The notes: a model not told the origin generated them from the letters alone. A stretch of 64,000 nucleotides of DNA from an uncultured Bacteroidales bacterium (GCA_902769535.1 CACXPH010000006.1:62001-126000); one strand, 5' to 3'; counted from the stretch's first letter, positions 32,894-42,696 are shown. A program made the numbers and translations.

Positions 32894-35800
32894 TTAGAAC
32901 TTAATATTAAAATTCAGACCGTAACTACGACGGCTCGGGAGTGAACCGTACTCGAGGCCGAGACCGGAGGTGTTATACTGCGCATCCGGGTCGATATCCT
33001 TGATGTTCTTCCAGATGATGAATGGGTTACGAGCGACGAAGCTGATACCTACGTGCTTTACGATACCCTTCTTGTCGAGCCACTCTCTCGGGAAATCAAG
33101 GGTGAGTGTCAACTCACGGCACTTGATATAGGAGTTGTCATAGATGAACAATTCCGGCGATTTACGGCTTACTTCATACCAGTAGTCTTCCGGGTTGATG
33201 TAGATATCGTTTTCGCGGTATGTACCGTCACCGTTATCAATCACACCGTCCACAAGATAACCGCCGTACTGGCCGTTATTCACTTCAGCCTTCCGCCATT
33301 CGGTTATGGACGTCACGCCGGCCGCCTTACGCGCCTCTTCGGAAGCGTACCATTCCGCACGACCCACGAGGGTCTCTTTGGCCTTACCGGTCTCATAGGA
33401 AGCACGCTCAGACATCGAGAAGATGTCGGCACCTACCTTCACATCGAACAGGGCCGTGAGGGTAACCATCTTATAGCGTAAGGTGGTGCTTAGACCGCCG
33501 GTCCAATCCCACTGTGCGTTACCCAGTACTTTGTTCTCAGTGGTAAAGGTCGGCAGACCTGTAGCAGCGTCAACGATCACACGACCGTCTGCATTACGCG
33601 CCAGCGCCGGACCGCAGATAGAACCGTATTGTTCTCCCTCACGGGCTGACACATAGACGTTACACCATGTAGCCTTTGCTAACTCCAACTCGGGGTTTTC
33701 GTCTGTGAGTTTGAGCACCTTGTTGTTGTTCTTCGACCAGTTGATATTCAAGTCCCAGCTGAAGTCCTTGGTTTGCACGAGACGGGCACCAAAGGTGATC
33801 TCAAAACCTTGGTTGAGAATAGCACCGGCATTGATCATACGGTAGTCATAACCAGAGGCAGCGGACGCAGCCATGCCGAGGATCTGGTCACGTGACACTT
33901 GGTGATAGAACGTGAAGTCGAGGCTGATGCGCTGGTTGCACCATTTGGTCTCAAAACCGGTTTCCCACGAACGGGTACGTGTCGGCTTGAGATCCGCATT
34001 CGGCATCGTGTTACCGTATACTGAACTGATAGAATAGCCCGGATAACCGAACTGCGATTTCGCATAACGCAGGCTCAGTTGGTACGGGTCGGTATCGCTA
34101 CCTACCTCAGCCCAACTCAGGCGAACCTTACCGTAGGGCAGTACTTTGCGGTTAGACTTGATGAGTTCGGAGAAGACAAACGAACCACTGACAGAAGGAT
34201 ATACGTACAGGTTCTTACCACTGCCTAAGGCCGACGACTTGTCGCCACGCACGGTAGCATCCAAGTACAACATGTGACGCCATCCGAGGTTAGCCGAAGC
34301 AAAGACAGACACGATACGTTTATTGTAGGTCGATTCCTCTACGGATTGCTCCTCAAAACTACTCATCGCAACCACCTCGCGTATACTCATGTCGGTACCG
34401 GTATTAACCACAGTCTGGTTGTGCACGTCATAGACGTTCGCACCGGCAGTAGCGGTAAAGTCGAAGTCACCCCATGTGTCGGTATAGATACCTAACAACT
34501 CGGCATTGATCATGCGGTTGTTGAAATAGCTGTTCTGCAGGCGACCGGATTCATAACCCGGAGTCGTCGGATACTTGAAGTCCGAGAACTCAAAACGGTT
34601 AATCTCTGCACCCACCGTAGCCTGCACCTTCAACTGCGGAATGATATTATAGACGATCTTTCCGTTCATACGAAGCAGGTGCTTATAGGACTGGTTCTTG
34701 TTCTTATTGATATCCCAATACGGGTTGACGTTATACGGATCCATGCCGTTCCAGTTCTGATACTCGCCATTCGCGTCTTCGTAGTTCTTGAGCCATTCCT
34801 GATTATAGGTAGTGGACAAGGTCATAAGGTTCTTACCTACGTTTGAACGGTCGTCACCAAGAGCCGGACGGTTCTTCACATCCTCATGGGTGTAGTTCAC
34901 ATTGAAATCCAAATCCACCGGACCGAGGGAAGTGTTGGCACGCAAGTTAATCGTGTTACGACTCATGTTCGAGTTCGGAAGGATGTCCTTGTTACGCATG
35001 TCGGTGTAGCTAAAACGAATACCGGTCTTGCCCGTGTTCATGGACACGATAGCGGTATTGGTAGCCGTCAGACCAAGTTCGAAGAAGTTAGCGGTGTTGT
35101 TCGGGATGATGAGATACGGATGCTCCTGTCCGTCGAAATAACGCAATGTCAGTCCTCCATCCGCTTTCGGTCCCCATGACTTGTTCGTGTTGCTTACGGC
35201 ATCGACGTTATACATACCTTTGGAACCCATACCATATACCTGCTGGACGTTGTCCCATTTGCTGAGCTGGCTGTCGAAGGTCATCGTTCCGTTGTACTCA
35301 ACCGACCATTTGGCATCGCCTGTGTTGGCTTTCTTGGTAGTGATAAGGATCACACCGTGCGAAGCACGGCTACCGTATAGCGCAGCCGCTGCCGGGCCTT
35401 TGAGCACCGACATCGACTCGATATCATCCGGGTTGATGGCGGAGATACCGTCACCGAGGTCATAACCTCCTTCTGTACCGGCCGAACCGAAGTTGGTGTT
35501 GTCCATCGGCACACCGTCGATGACGTACAGCGGTTGGTTGTTACCGGTGATCTCGGTCGTACCACGCAGCATGACGCGTGTCGACCCCGATGCACCACCT
35601 GCCGTTCCTTGTACCACCAGACCGGCTACACGACCGGCAAGCGAGTTCGCTACATTAGTCTCTTTGGCTTTCGTCAGGTCCTCACCTTTGACTTCGCCTA
35701 CTTCATAACCCAGGGCCTTGCGGTCACGCTTGATACCCATAGCGGTTACTACAACTTCAGAGAGTACCTCCGTGTCCTCTGCCATCGTTACATCGATGGT

Positions 35801-36058
35801 GGTTCCGGTCACAGTAATGGTCTGCGACTTGTAACCCATGTACGAGAACTCCAGTTCATCACCGAGATTAGCCTCGATAATGTACTGTCCATCCATGTTG
35901 GTAATGGTACCTACAGTGGTTCCTTTTACAAGCACACTGGCGCCGATCAGCGGACCATCCGCATCTTCGACTGTACCTTTCACTTTGATTTGTGCGAAGG
36001 CAGCAGTACTCCACAAGAGCACCACTACACTCAACACCATTTTGAGATAGTACTTCAT
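32894..36058 (-). CDS. SusC/RagA-family TonB-dependent transporter
   Basis: 1054 residues. Signal peptide (MKYYLKMVLSVVVLLWSTAA), a carboxypeptidase-like regulatory domain (KVKGTVEDADGPLIGASVLV), a TonB-box-like SEVVVTAMG, the plug with YVIDGVPMDNTNFG and VLKGPAAAALYGSRASHG, then the outer-membrane barrel ending in SYGLNFNIKF with the terminal Phe needed for barrel assembly. It imports cello-oligosaccharides, in this context, powered by TonB. It heads the Sus pair in the middle of the locus, 22 bases after the GH5 gene. Confidence 0.96.
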   Translation of the reverse strand: MKYYLKMVLSVVVLLWSTAAFAQIKVKGTVEDADGPLIGASVLVKGTTVGTITNMDGQYIIEANLGDELEFSYMGYKSQTITVTGTTIDVTMAEDTEVLSEVVVTAMGIKRDRKALGYEVGEVKGEDLTKAKETNVANSLAGRVAGLVVQGTAGGASGSTRVMLRGTTEITGNNQPLYVIDGVPMDNTNFGSAGTEGGYDLGDGISAINPDDIESMSVLKGPAAAALYGSRASHGVILITTKKANTGDAKWSVEYNGTMTFDSQLSKWDNVQQVYGMGSKGMYNVDAVSNTNKSWGPKADGGLTLRYFDGQEHPYLIIPNNTANFFELGLTATNTAIVSMNTGKTGIRFSYTDMRNKDILPNSNMSRNTINLRANTSLGPVDLDFNVNYTHEDVKNRPALGDDRSNVGKNLMTLSTTYNQEWLKNYEDANGEYQNWNGMDPYNVNPYWDINKNKNQSYKHLLRMNGKIVYNIIPQLKVQATVGAEINRFEFSDFKYPTTPGYESGRLQNSYFNNRMINAELLGIYTDTWGDFDFTATAGANVYDVHNQTVVNTGTDMSIREVVAMSSFEEQSVEESTYNKRIVSVFASANLGWRHMLYLDATVRGDKSSALGSGKNLYVYPSVSGSFVFSELIKSNRKVLPYGKVRLSWAEVGSDTDPYQLSLRYAKSQFGYPGYSISSVYGNTMPNADLKPTRTRSWETGFETKWCNQRISLDFTFYHQVSRDQILGMAASAASGYDYRMINAGAILNQGFEITFGARLVQTKDFSWDLNINWSKNNNKVLKLTDENPELELAKATWCNVYVSAREGEQYGSICGPALARNADGRVIVDAATGLPTFTTENKVLGNAQWDWTGGLSTTLRYKMVTLTALFDVKVGADIFSMSERASYETGKAKETLVGRAEWYASEEARKAAGVTSITEWRKAEVNNGQYGGYLVDGVIDNGDGTYRENDIYINPEDYWYEVSRKSPELFIYDNSYIKCRELTLTLDFPREWLDKKGIVKHVGISFVARNPFIIWKNIKDIDPDAQYNTSGLGLEYGSLPSRRSYGLNFNIKF

Positions 36059-36080
36059 GATTGTTTGTTATTAATGTGAA

Positions 36081-37361
36081 TTAATAGTGATTGCCTGTAT
36101 CCGGTTTCTGCTCCGCTGCCGTGCGGAAGGAAGTCGGAGCTGCGTCGTAGATTGACTGCAAGGTGTACTCGGGATCGTTATTCTCCCAACTGTCCACCAT
36201 CGCGCGGACGGTCTGCTCGCCGCTACCGATGAACTTGCCCGTACGGTGGTCAATCACTCCGAAACCGTCATTACCGCCTTTGCTATTACCGTTATCCCAA
36301 TAGATCGCCGGGATACGACGGTCACGCATGGCCTTGCATACATAACGGAAGTAATAGAGACGGAAAGGTTCATCGGTTGCCGACGCGCGACGAACGGCAC
36401 CGAACTCACCGAAATAAACTGGTATTCCGCGACGCACATACATATTAAACAGGCGGTTGAGCATGCCTACATAGGCGTTCTCATCGCTGTTCGGCACGAC
36501 ATCCACACCGGTATGTCCCCATTCCTGATACTGGGCTGAACCAGCAAAATCCCATGGGTCGTAACTGTGCACGGCTACCATGATACGATTCGGTACGATA
36601 TCTTCCGGCATTACAAGATTCTCTACCGTCAGGTCCGGATTGCACACATATCCCGGCACACCGATATAACGTGTCTGGTTCATGCCACCGGCTGCACGGA
36701 TAGCGTTCACGCACACCTGATTCCATTCGTTAAGCACGCGGTACTGCGCACCACCGTCCGTACGGTTAGCGCCGCCACCCCATCCGCCGTCTTGGATCTC
36801 GTTGAGGGTTTCAAAGATGAGCCAATCACCGTAGTTGACAAAACGCTTACCAATCTGGAGCCACACCATCGTCAACTCCTGTTTGATGCGCTGGTTCTTC
36901 TCTTCATCCGCTGCAGCACCCGGTAGGTCCAACCAGTGATACCCCTTGCTTGGCGTGTCCTGCGCACCATACCCGTCATGGTGGATATTGATAATAACCT
37001 TCAATCCGGCCTTGTGCGCCATATCGACCAACTCGGCCACACGGTCCATCCAACCCGCCTCAATGGTATAGGTCGGTGCGTTACCGATATGTCCCATCCA
37101 TGTGACAGGAATACGTACTGACTTAAAACCGGCTTTCGCCACACCGTTGAAGGTCTGTTGAGTGGCGGCCTTGTTGCCCCATCCTTCCTCGTACGAACAA
37201 CCGTTGTAATGGGCGTCCATCTGGTTGCCGAGGTTCCAACCGATACCCATCGACATGGCGAACTGGATCGCCTCGTTGTCGATAGGACGAACTTTCTTTT
37301 CTTGCGCATAGACAGCAAGCACAGCCGTCAACGCCAATAATAATACCGAAATCTTTTTCAT
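36081..37361 (-). CDS. GH5 endo-beta-1,4-glucanase (secreted)
   Basis: 426 residues with a signal peptide (MKKISVLLLALTAVLAVYAQ) and no lipobox, so secreted or periplasmic. The single domain is a GH5 barrel: MGIGWNLGNQMDAH at strand 1, GFKSVRIPVTW, VIINIHHDGYG, FETLNEIQDG with the acid/base Glu, HSYDPWDF, and YFGEFGAV with the nucleophile Glu. The strand-1 and HHD motifs fit cellulase subfamilies such as GH5_4 or GH5_2. It makes cello-oligomers for the SusCD pair. Confidence 0.93.
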   Translation of the reverse strand: MKKISVLLLALTAVLAVYAQEKKVRPIDNEAIQFAMSMGIGWNLGNQMDAHYNGCSYEEGWGNKAATQQTFNGVAKAGFKSVRIPVTWMGHIGNAPTYTIEAGWMDRVAELVDMAHKAGLKVIINIHHDGYGAQDTPSKGYHWLDLPGAAADEEKNQRIKQELTMVWLQIGKRFVNYGDWLIFETLNEIQDGGWGGGANRTDGGAQYRVLNEWNQVCVNAIRAAGGMNQTRYIGVPGYVCNPDLTVENLVMPEDIVPNRIMVAVHSYDPWDFAGSAQYQEWGHTGVDVVPNSDENAYVGMLNRLFNMYVRRGIPVYFGEFGAVRRASATDEPFRLYYFRYVCKAMRDRRIPAIYWDNGNSKGGNDGFGVIDHRTGKFIGSGEQTVRAMVDSWENNDPEYTLQSIYDAAPTSFRTAAEQKPDTGNHY

Positions 37362-37383
37362 GATATCATGATTTATTTTTTTT

Positions 37384-37415
37384 CGTAATTACGTAATTAC
37401 GTAATACCGTCATTA
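37384..37415 (-). repeat. 8-bp array between GH94 and GH5
   Basis: CGTAATTA, CGTAATTA, CGTAATAC, CGTCATTA, then a partial CGAATTAC. It fills the gap to the GH94 stop at 37420. Many units are themselves near-palindromic (TTACGTAA). Confidence 0.75.
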
Positions 37416-37419
37416 CGAA

Positions 37420-39912
37420 TTACAACGTTATTTCCACTTCATGTTTACCCGATTCGTACGGCAGTACGGTCGGTTCATCCGGACGCTGTTTGCCGTTCGG
37501 GTTCTTTACCGTGATGATATACTCGGCATCACGCCATTTGCGAGTCACTTTATACTCCTTGAGGTCAGACGGAATACACGGGTTGACCATCAAGCCTTCG
37601 TAGGTCGGACGGATACCGAGTATATGCTGACTGATCGTGAGCCAGTTCCACGCTGCCGTACCGGTGAGCCAACTGTTCTTCCCCTCGCCCGGTTTAGCTG
37701 CCTCTTTACCGGCTACCATCTGGCAATAGACATAAGGCTCTACCTTATGCAGATCTTGATCCGCTATCCATGCCGGTGCTATCTTCTTATAGAGCGCCCA
37801 CGCGTCATTACCCCGACCGGCTTCGGTCTGCGCAATAATGACCCATGGGTTGTTGTGACAGAAGATACCTCCATTCTCTTTGTACCCGGCAGGGTAGGTG
37901 GATTGTTCGCCAAGTTCGATATGATACGTGGTATATGCCGGCCAGTTGAGCACCATACCATGCTCGCTGTCCAGCAGTTTGGCTGCGCTGTCCAATGCGC
38001 GTTCTGGCATACCGAGTTCAGCACCGATACGTGCCATGCCGCACCATCCCTGACTCTCGATGAAGATCTTACCTTCCTTGTTCTCGTGCGAGCCAATCTT
38101 ATTGCCGAAGAAATCATAGGCGCGCAAATACCATTCGCCGTCCCAACCGTATTGTTCTACCGCCTTGCACATCTTCTCTATCTCAGCCTCTATGCCTTTT
38201 GCCTCTAATCCTTCGCCTTTCGCCTTCAGCAATTCTACGAACTGCCGTCCGCAATAGACGAATAGACCGGCGATCATCAGACTCTCCGCCTTACTTCCTT
38301 CGGTTCGGTTGCCTGTTGTCTGGAACGACTCGTTCGGATCGTTCGAGAAGCAGTTGAGGTTGAGGCAGTCATTCCAATCCGCACGTCCGATGAGCGGCAG
38401 ACCGTGAGGACCGAGATTGTTCACTACGTGGTTAAACGAGATGCGCAGGTGCTCCATGAGCGAAACCTCTGTTCCCGGTTCGTTGTCCCAAGGCACCATC
38501 TCATCCAGGATAGAGAAATCACCCGTTTCGCGGATATACGCGGTCGTACCGAAGATGAGCCACATAGGATCATCATTAAAGCCGCCGCCGATGTCGTTGT
38601 TGCCGCGCTTGGTGAGCGGCTGGTACTGGTGGTAACAACCGCCGTCCGGGAACTGGGTAGCCGCTATGTCGAGAATACGCTGACGGGCGCGCGAAGGGAT
38701 CTGATGCACGAAGCCGACCAGGTCTTGGTTCGAATCGCGGAAACCCATGCCGCGGCCGACACCGCTCTCAAAGAACGATGCCGAACGGCTCATGCAGAAC
38801 GTGATCATACACTGGTATTGATTCCATATGTTCACCATGCGGTTCAAGCGCTCGTCGCTACTCTCTACGCGGTACTTGCTCAGCAACTCATCCCACAACG
38901 CCTTCAACTCAGCAAACGCTGCTTCCACCGCCTCTACGGTTGCGAAACGCTTGATCACCTCGTGCGCACGCGTTTTATTAATAATGTGATGATCCTTCTC
39001 ACCGAGACTGGTTAATAGTTTTGTGGTCTCGTGATCACGTGATTCTGAGATCTCAAATTTCTCGTTTTCGGGATTCTCTTCATAACCGAGGACAAAGATG
39101 AAGTCGCGGCTCTCGCCGGGTTTGAGTTCCACCTCGATAAAATGGCTCGCGATCGGACTCCAGCCGTGCGCGAGACTGTCGGTCGCCTTGCCGTCAATGA
39201 CCACTGAAGGCTCTGATAGCTCATTATACAGACCCACAAACGACTCACGATCCGTGTCATAGCCGTTTACCGGACAATTGACGCTGTAATACGCATAATG
39301 ATTCCGACGCTCCTTGTATTCGGTTTTATGATAAATAGCTGTCCAACTTTCGCCATTCGTCCCTTTGCCTTTCGCCCTTTCGATCTCCACTTCACCTGTG
39401 GATAAGTTTCGTTGGAAATTCTCGCCATCCGTAGCTGCATTCCACAAACACCACTCTGCATAACTGAAGAGTTTGAGACACTTCGTCTCATCGGATTCGT
39501 TGGTCAGGGTCAGACGTTGAATCTCCGCCTTGACACCCAGCGGAACAAAAAACAACACGCTCGCGCGTATCTTATTTTTTGCGCCTGTGATGCGCGTGTA
39601 GTTCAATCCGTGACGACACTCGTACGCATCCAATGCCGTCTTACACGGTTTCCAACCCGGATTCCAGATCGTCTCGCCTTCTTTAATATAGAAATAGCGT
39701 CCAACCGAATCCATAGGTACACTGTTGTAACGATAACGGGTGATACGGCGGAATTTGGCGTCTTTATAGAAGTTATAACCGCCACCGGTGTTGGAAATTA
39801 ATCCGAAGAAATCTTCGTTACCCAGATAGTTGATCCACGGGAATGGAGTTGCTGGATTCGTGATGACATACTCGCGATTTGCGTCGTCAAAATGGCCGTA
39901 TTGCTTACTCAT
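37420..39912 (-). CDS. Cellobiose phosphorylase (GH94)
   Basis: 830 residues, no signal peptide, cytoplasmic. It splits cellobiose with phosphate to glucose-1-phosphate and glucose, saving one ATP. It starts [20 protein letters not shown], typical of cellobiose phosphorylases. The N-terminal beta-sandwich is followed by the (alpha/alpha)6 barrel with [14 protein letters not shown] and [14 protein letters not shown], whose Asp is the catalytic acid, and a phosphate-site segment GENKEG-like. Two regions carry short repeats in frame ([11 protein letters not shown] and [14 protein letters not shown]), longer than usual in the family. It is the first gene of the leftward locus. Confidence 0.93.
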   Translation of the reverse strand: MSKQYGHFDDANREYVITNPATPFPWINYLGNEDFFGLISNTGGGYNFYKDAKFRRITRYRYNSVPMDSVGRYFYIKEGETIWNPGWKPCKTALDAYECRHGLNYTRITGAKNKIRASVLFFVPLGVKAEIQRLTLTNESDETKCLKLFSYAEWCLWNAATDGENFQRNLSTGEVEIERAKGKGTNGESWTAIYHKTEYKERRNHYAYYSVNCPVNGYDTDRESFVGLYNELSEPSVVIDGKATDSLAHGWSPIASHFIEVELKPGESRDFIFVLGYEENPENEKFEISESRDHETTKLLTSLGEKDHHIINKTRAHEVIKRFATVEAVEAAFAELKALWDELLSKYRVESSDERLNRMVNIWNQYQCMITFCMSRSASFFESGVGRGMGFRDSNQDLVGFVHQIPSRARQRILDIAATQFPDGGCYHQYQPLTKRGNNDIGGGFNDDPMWLIFGTTAYIRETGDFSILDEMVPWDNEPGTEVSLMEHLRISFNHVVNNLGPHGLPLIGRADWNDCLNLNCFSNDPNESFQTTGNRTEGSKAESLMIAGLFVYCGRQFVELLKAKGEGLEAKGIEAEIEKMCKAVEQYGWDGEWYLRAYDFFGNKIGSHENKEGKIFIESQGWCGMARIGAELGMPERALDSAAKLLDSEHGMVLNWPAYTTYHIELGEQSTYPAGYKENGGIFCHNNPWVIIAQTEAGRGNDAWALYKKIAPAWIADQDLHKVEPYVYCQMVAGKEAAKPGEGKNSWLTGTAAWNWLTISQHILGIRPTYEGLMVNPCIPSDLKEYKVTRKWRDAEYIITVKNPNGKQRPDEPTVLPYESGKHEVEITL
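38190..38224 (-). repeat. 7-bp array in frame within GH94 (first)
   Basis: Plus-strand units CTATGCC, TTTTGCC, TCTAATC, CTTCGCC, TTTCGCC: 35 bases. The encoded peptide is [13 protein letters not shown]. Confidence 0.75.
39023..39050 (-). repeat. Possible 8-bp array in frame within GH94
   Basis: GTGGTCTC, GTGATCAC, GTGATTCT and a partial unit, encoding part of ESRDHETT. Weaker than the other arrays. Confidence 0.4.
39348..39383 (-). repeat. 7-bp array in frame within GH94 (second)
   Basis: TTTCGCC, ATTCGTC, one extra C, CTTTGCC, TTTCGCC, CTTTCGA: 36 bases, so exactly 12 codons. Encodes [11 protein letters not shown]. Confidence 0.7.
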
Positions 39913-39937
39913 AAATACTATATTTCAAAATCCGCTG

Positions 39938-39945
39938 CAAAATTA
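39938..39945 (-). promoter_or_regulatory. Likely promoter of the cellulose locus (-7 element)
   Basis: Minus strand TAATTTTG preceded by AAAATAGCAG. The expected -33 position (39966-39969) reads TTAG, so the upstream element is weak, as would fit a promoter that needs an activator such as the AraC-type protein encoded next door. Confidence 0.55.
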
Positions 39946-40019
39946 CTGCTATTTTTTGAACTACACTAATACTTTTCCGACCGAAAATATGCGTTTTCTG
40001 CAAAAATTGTAAAGTAGAG

Positions 40020-40051
40020 TTTGCAAATCCCGAAAAATTGTCGTATCTTTG
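40020..40051 (+). promoter_or_regulatory. Promoter for the AraC-type regulator
   Basis: TTTG at 40020-40023, 20-base spacer, TATCTTTG at 40044-40051; this sets the start codon at 40069. Confidence 0.8.
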
Positions 40052-40068
40052 CGGCAAATTTAGACATC

Positions 40069-40926
40069 ATGCGCGAATCATTTACTGAAATCACCCGTCT
40101 CGAACCGCTGGATATTTTCTATGTCGGCGAGCGTCACAAGACCTTCTTTGAGTACCCTGCGCACTGCCATGAAGTGTACGAACTCAACTTTGTGGAGAAT
40201 GCCGCCGGTGCCACGCGTACCATCGGTGATAGCCATGAGACAATCGGTTCGCTTGACCTGGTGCTCATGACCGGAAGTAAACTTGTTCATGTGTGGGAAC
40301 AAGGCACTTGTCCGCGACAGGATATCTACGAGATTACGATTCACATTGACCCCGATGCATTTAACGGTTCGTTCATGGAAAAACGTGCATTTGTCTCCAT
40401 CCGTCGCATGCTCGAACGGGCACAACGGGGACTCGCATTCCCTGAACCGGCCATACAAATCCTTCGGGAAGATATTATCAATCTGGCGCACAGCAATGAG
40501 AGTTTTGCGGCCGTAATACGTCTGTGGAACCTGCTGTATCGCCTTTCGCTGGTCGAAGATGTACGCGAACTCTCCTCCTCTTCTTTTATCGAGGCTAACG
40601 AAGAGAACGAAGACGAACGGGTACATAAAGTAAGGGAGTACATAGCCGATAACTACATGCGCGATATAACCATTCAACAACTGGCGGATCTGTCCTGCAT
40701 GAACGCGGATTCTTTTTCCCGTTTCTTCCGTAACAAAACCGGCCGAACACCTAATCGTTACCTCATTGACTACCGCCTTGGCATCGCGGCGCGTATGCTG
40801 CTGACAACCCAACTGTCCGTAGCACAAATCGGCTATTCGTGCGGGTTCAACACTCTCAGCCATTTCAACCGTCTCTTCCGCGAGTCCAAAGGTTGTACTC
40901 CCTCCGAGTTCCGCGAACGTTTCTAA
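40069..40926 (+). CDS. AraC-family transcriptional regulator, divergent from the cellulose locus
   Basis: 285 residues from the ATG at 40069. The N-terminal part has a cupin-like sugar-sensing pattern (KTFFEYPAHCHEVYELNFVE), and the C-terminal 100 residues hold the two helix-turn-helix motifs of AraC/XylS proteins: DITIQQLADLSCMNADSFSR then AQIGYSCGFNTLSHFNRLFR, ending GCTPSEFRERF. It faces away from the GH94 promoter about 120 bases off, so control of the locus by a cytoplasmic sugar is likely. Most Bacteroidota cellulose loci use hybrid two-component or sigma/anti-sigma regulators instead. Confidence 0.92.
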   Translation: MRESFTEITRLEPLDIFYVGERHKTFFEYPAHCHEVYELNFVENAAGATRTIGDSHETIGSLDLVLMTGSKLVHVWEQGTCPRQDIYEITIHIDPDAFNGSFMEKRAFVSIRRMLERAQRGLAFPEPAIQILREDIINLAHSNESFAAVIRLWNLLYRLSLVEDVRELSSSSFIEANEENEDERVHKVREYIADNYMRDITIQQLADLSCMNADSFSRFFRNKTGRTPNRYLIDYRLGIAARMLLTTQLSVAQIGYSCGFNTLSHFNRLFRESKGCTPSEFRERF

Positions 40927-40944
40927 ACGAAAAAAATGAAATTA

Positions 40945-40976
40945 TTTGCATATATCAAAAAAAAGCAGTAAATTTG
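40945..40976 (+). promoter_or_regulatory. Promoter for the ior operon
   Basis: TTTG at 40945-40948, 20-base spacer ending AAAAGCAG, TAAATTTG at 40969-40976. AGCAG subgroup. Confidence 0.8.
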
Positions 40977-41003
40977 CAGCGCAAATTATAACACACATAT
41001 ATC

Positions 41004-42629
41004 ATGAAACACTTATTGTTAGGTGATGAGGCGATAGCCCAAGGTGCCATTGATGCCGGATTGAGTGGCGTTTATGCGTATCCGGGTACCCCATCTACTG
41101 AGATTACTGAGTACATTCAGATGGCGGAAGCCAAACAGCCTCGCGGTATCCATTGCCGCTGGGCAGCGAACGAGAAGACGGCTATGGAGGCTGCCTTAGG
41201 TATGTCGTATATGGGCAAGCGTGCGTTGGTCTGCATGAAGCATGTGGGCATGAACGTGTGCGCCGATGCGTTCATGAACGCAGCCATCACGGGTGTGAAC
41301 GGTGGTCTGATCGTGCTGGCAGCCGATGATCCGTCGATGCACTCCAGCCAGAACGAGCAGGACAGCCGCTTCTATGCCAAGTTCGCGATGATCCCGTGCC
41401 TGGAACCAAGTAACCAGCAGGAGGCCTATGACATGATGGCTTACGGGTATGAACTGAGTGAGCGGCTGAAGACGCCGATCTTGATGCGTGTCACAACGCG
41501 TATGGCGCACAGTCGTGCGGTGGTAGAGACGGTAGACACTCCGCGTGCGCAGAACAACATGTCCATGCCGGAGGATGAGAAGCACTTCATCTTACTGCCG
41601 GCTTATGCGAAGAAGAACTACGCGGAGTTAGTCGATCTGCAACCTGCTTTCACCGCTGAGAGTAACACGGCAGGCCATAACACGTACCTGAAAGGAACCA
41701 AGCCGGAGAAGGCAATTTTGACGACCGGTATCGCGTATAACTACCTCATGGAAAATAAAGGGTTAGAGGTTAGAGGTGAGCGGTTAGAGTATGAGGGAGC
41801 GTCCATCCTCAAAATCACGCAGTACCCCTTACCGACGGATCTGATCCAGCAGATGGTAGCCGACGGTTTGAAAGAGCTGTTGGTGATCGAAGAGGGTCAG
41901 CCGGTAGTAGAAGAGATGATCTGCGGTATGGTGCCTTCGAGCGTGGTTGTCAAAGGTCGTCTGACGGGTGACCTGCCGCGTATGGGTGAGTTGACGCCGG
42001 ACAGCGTGCGTGCCGCCTTAGGTCTGAAAGCACTGCCAACTAACGAGAAAGAAGCGGTCGTAGTCGGTCGTCCGCCTGCATTGTGTCAGGGTTGCGGTCA
42101 CCGCGATATGTATGCCGCACTGAACGAAGTGGCACGTGAGTATGCTGCGCCGCGTATCTTCGGCGATATCGGTTGTTATACCTTAGGAGCGTTGTCGCCC
42201 TTCCATGCTATCCACGCGTGCGTGGAGATGGGTGCATCGGTGACGATGGCCAAAGGTGCGGCCGACGCCGGTCAACATCCGGCGATAGCGGTCATCGGTG
42301 ACAGTACGTTCACCCACTCGGGCATGACGGGTCTACTGGACTGCGTGAATGCGAATGCGAACGTAGTGGTGCTCATCTCGGATAACCTCACGACGGGTAT
42401 GACCGGAGGTCAGGACAGCGCCGGAACGGGTCGTCTCGAGCAGATATGTACCGGACTGGGTGTAGCGCCTGATCACGTGCGTGTGGTGGTTCCGCTGCCC
42501 AAGAACATGGAGGAGATTAAAGCCGTGCTGCGTGAGGAGATTGACTACCCGGGTACGTCTGTAGTCATCGCACGTCGCGAGTGTATTCAGACGCTTAAGC
42601 GACACCTGAAGGCCGCTAAGCGTAGTTGA
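41004..42629 (+). CDS. iorA: Indolepyruvate ferredoxin oxidoreductase, alpha subunit
   Basis: 541 residues. With IorB it oxidatively decarboxylates aryl pyruvates (indole-, phenyl-, hydroxyphenylpyruvate) to aryl-acetyl-CoA, reducing ferredoxin; the reaction is reversible. It begins MKHLLLGDEAIAQGAIDAG with GVYAYPGTPSTEITEY; the thiamine diphosphate part has CQGCGHRDMYAAL, GDIGCYTLGALSP and GDSTFTHSGMTGLLDC. The C-terminal ferredoxin-like cluster domain of archaeal IorA is absent. Near residue 255 it carries GLEVRGERLEYEG, encoded by a 7-bp array (41761-41788), between the first and second domains. Confidence 0.95.
   Translation: MKHLLLGDEAIAQGAIDAGLSGVYAYPGTPSTEITEYIQMAEAKQPRGIHCRWAANEKTAMEAALGMSYMGKRALVCMKHVGMNVCADAFMNAAITGVNGGLIVLAADDPSMHSSQNEQDSRFYAKFAMIPCLEPSNQQEAYDMMAYGYELSERLKTPILMRVTTRMAHSRAVVETVDTPRAQNNMSMPEDEKHFILLPAYAKKNYAELVDLQPAFTAESNTAGHNTYLKGTKPEKAILTTGIAYNYLMENKGLEVRGERLEYEGASILKITQYPLPTDLIQQMVADGLKELLVIEEGQPVVEEMICGMVPSSVVVKGRLTGDLPRMGELTPDSVRAALGLKALPTNEKEAVVVGRPPALCQGCGHRDMYAALNEVAREYAAPRIFGDIGCYTLGALSPFHAIHACVEMGASVTMAKGAADAGQHPAIAVIGDSTFTHSGMTGLLDCVNANANVVVLISDNLTTGMTGGQDSAGTGRLEQICTGLGVAPDHVRVVVPLPKNMEEIKAVLREEIDYPGTSVVIARRECIQTLKRHLKAAKRS
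41761..41788 (+). repeat. 7-bp array in frame within iorA
   Basis: GGTTAGA, GGTTAGA, GGTGAGC, GGTTAGA: four units. The same word and sense as the gap before xseB, including the GGTGA variant. Confidence 0.8.
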
Positions 42630-42649
42630 AAGTTTAAAGTTTAAAGTTC
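42629..42649 (+). repeat. 7-bp array at the iorA stop
   Basis: AAAGTTT, AAAGTTT, AAAGTTC. The first base is the last base of the iorA stop codon. It runs directly into mini-element copy B. Confidence 0.65.
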
Positions 42650-42687
42650 TTAGCCCTAAAGGGCACGATTATTTGACAAGTCAAATT
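42649..42687 (+). mobile_element. Two-hairpin mini-element, copy B
   Basis: CTTAGCC again, then a first perfect hairpin GCCCT-AA-AGGGC, the shared ACGATTAT spacer, and a second perfect hairpin TTTGAC-AA-GTCAAA. Compared with copy A (25644-25676) the stem of the second hairpin differs on both arms while pairing and the AA loop are kept. It sits just before the iorB start. Confidence 0.5.
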
Positions 42688-42696
42688 CTGAAAGGC

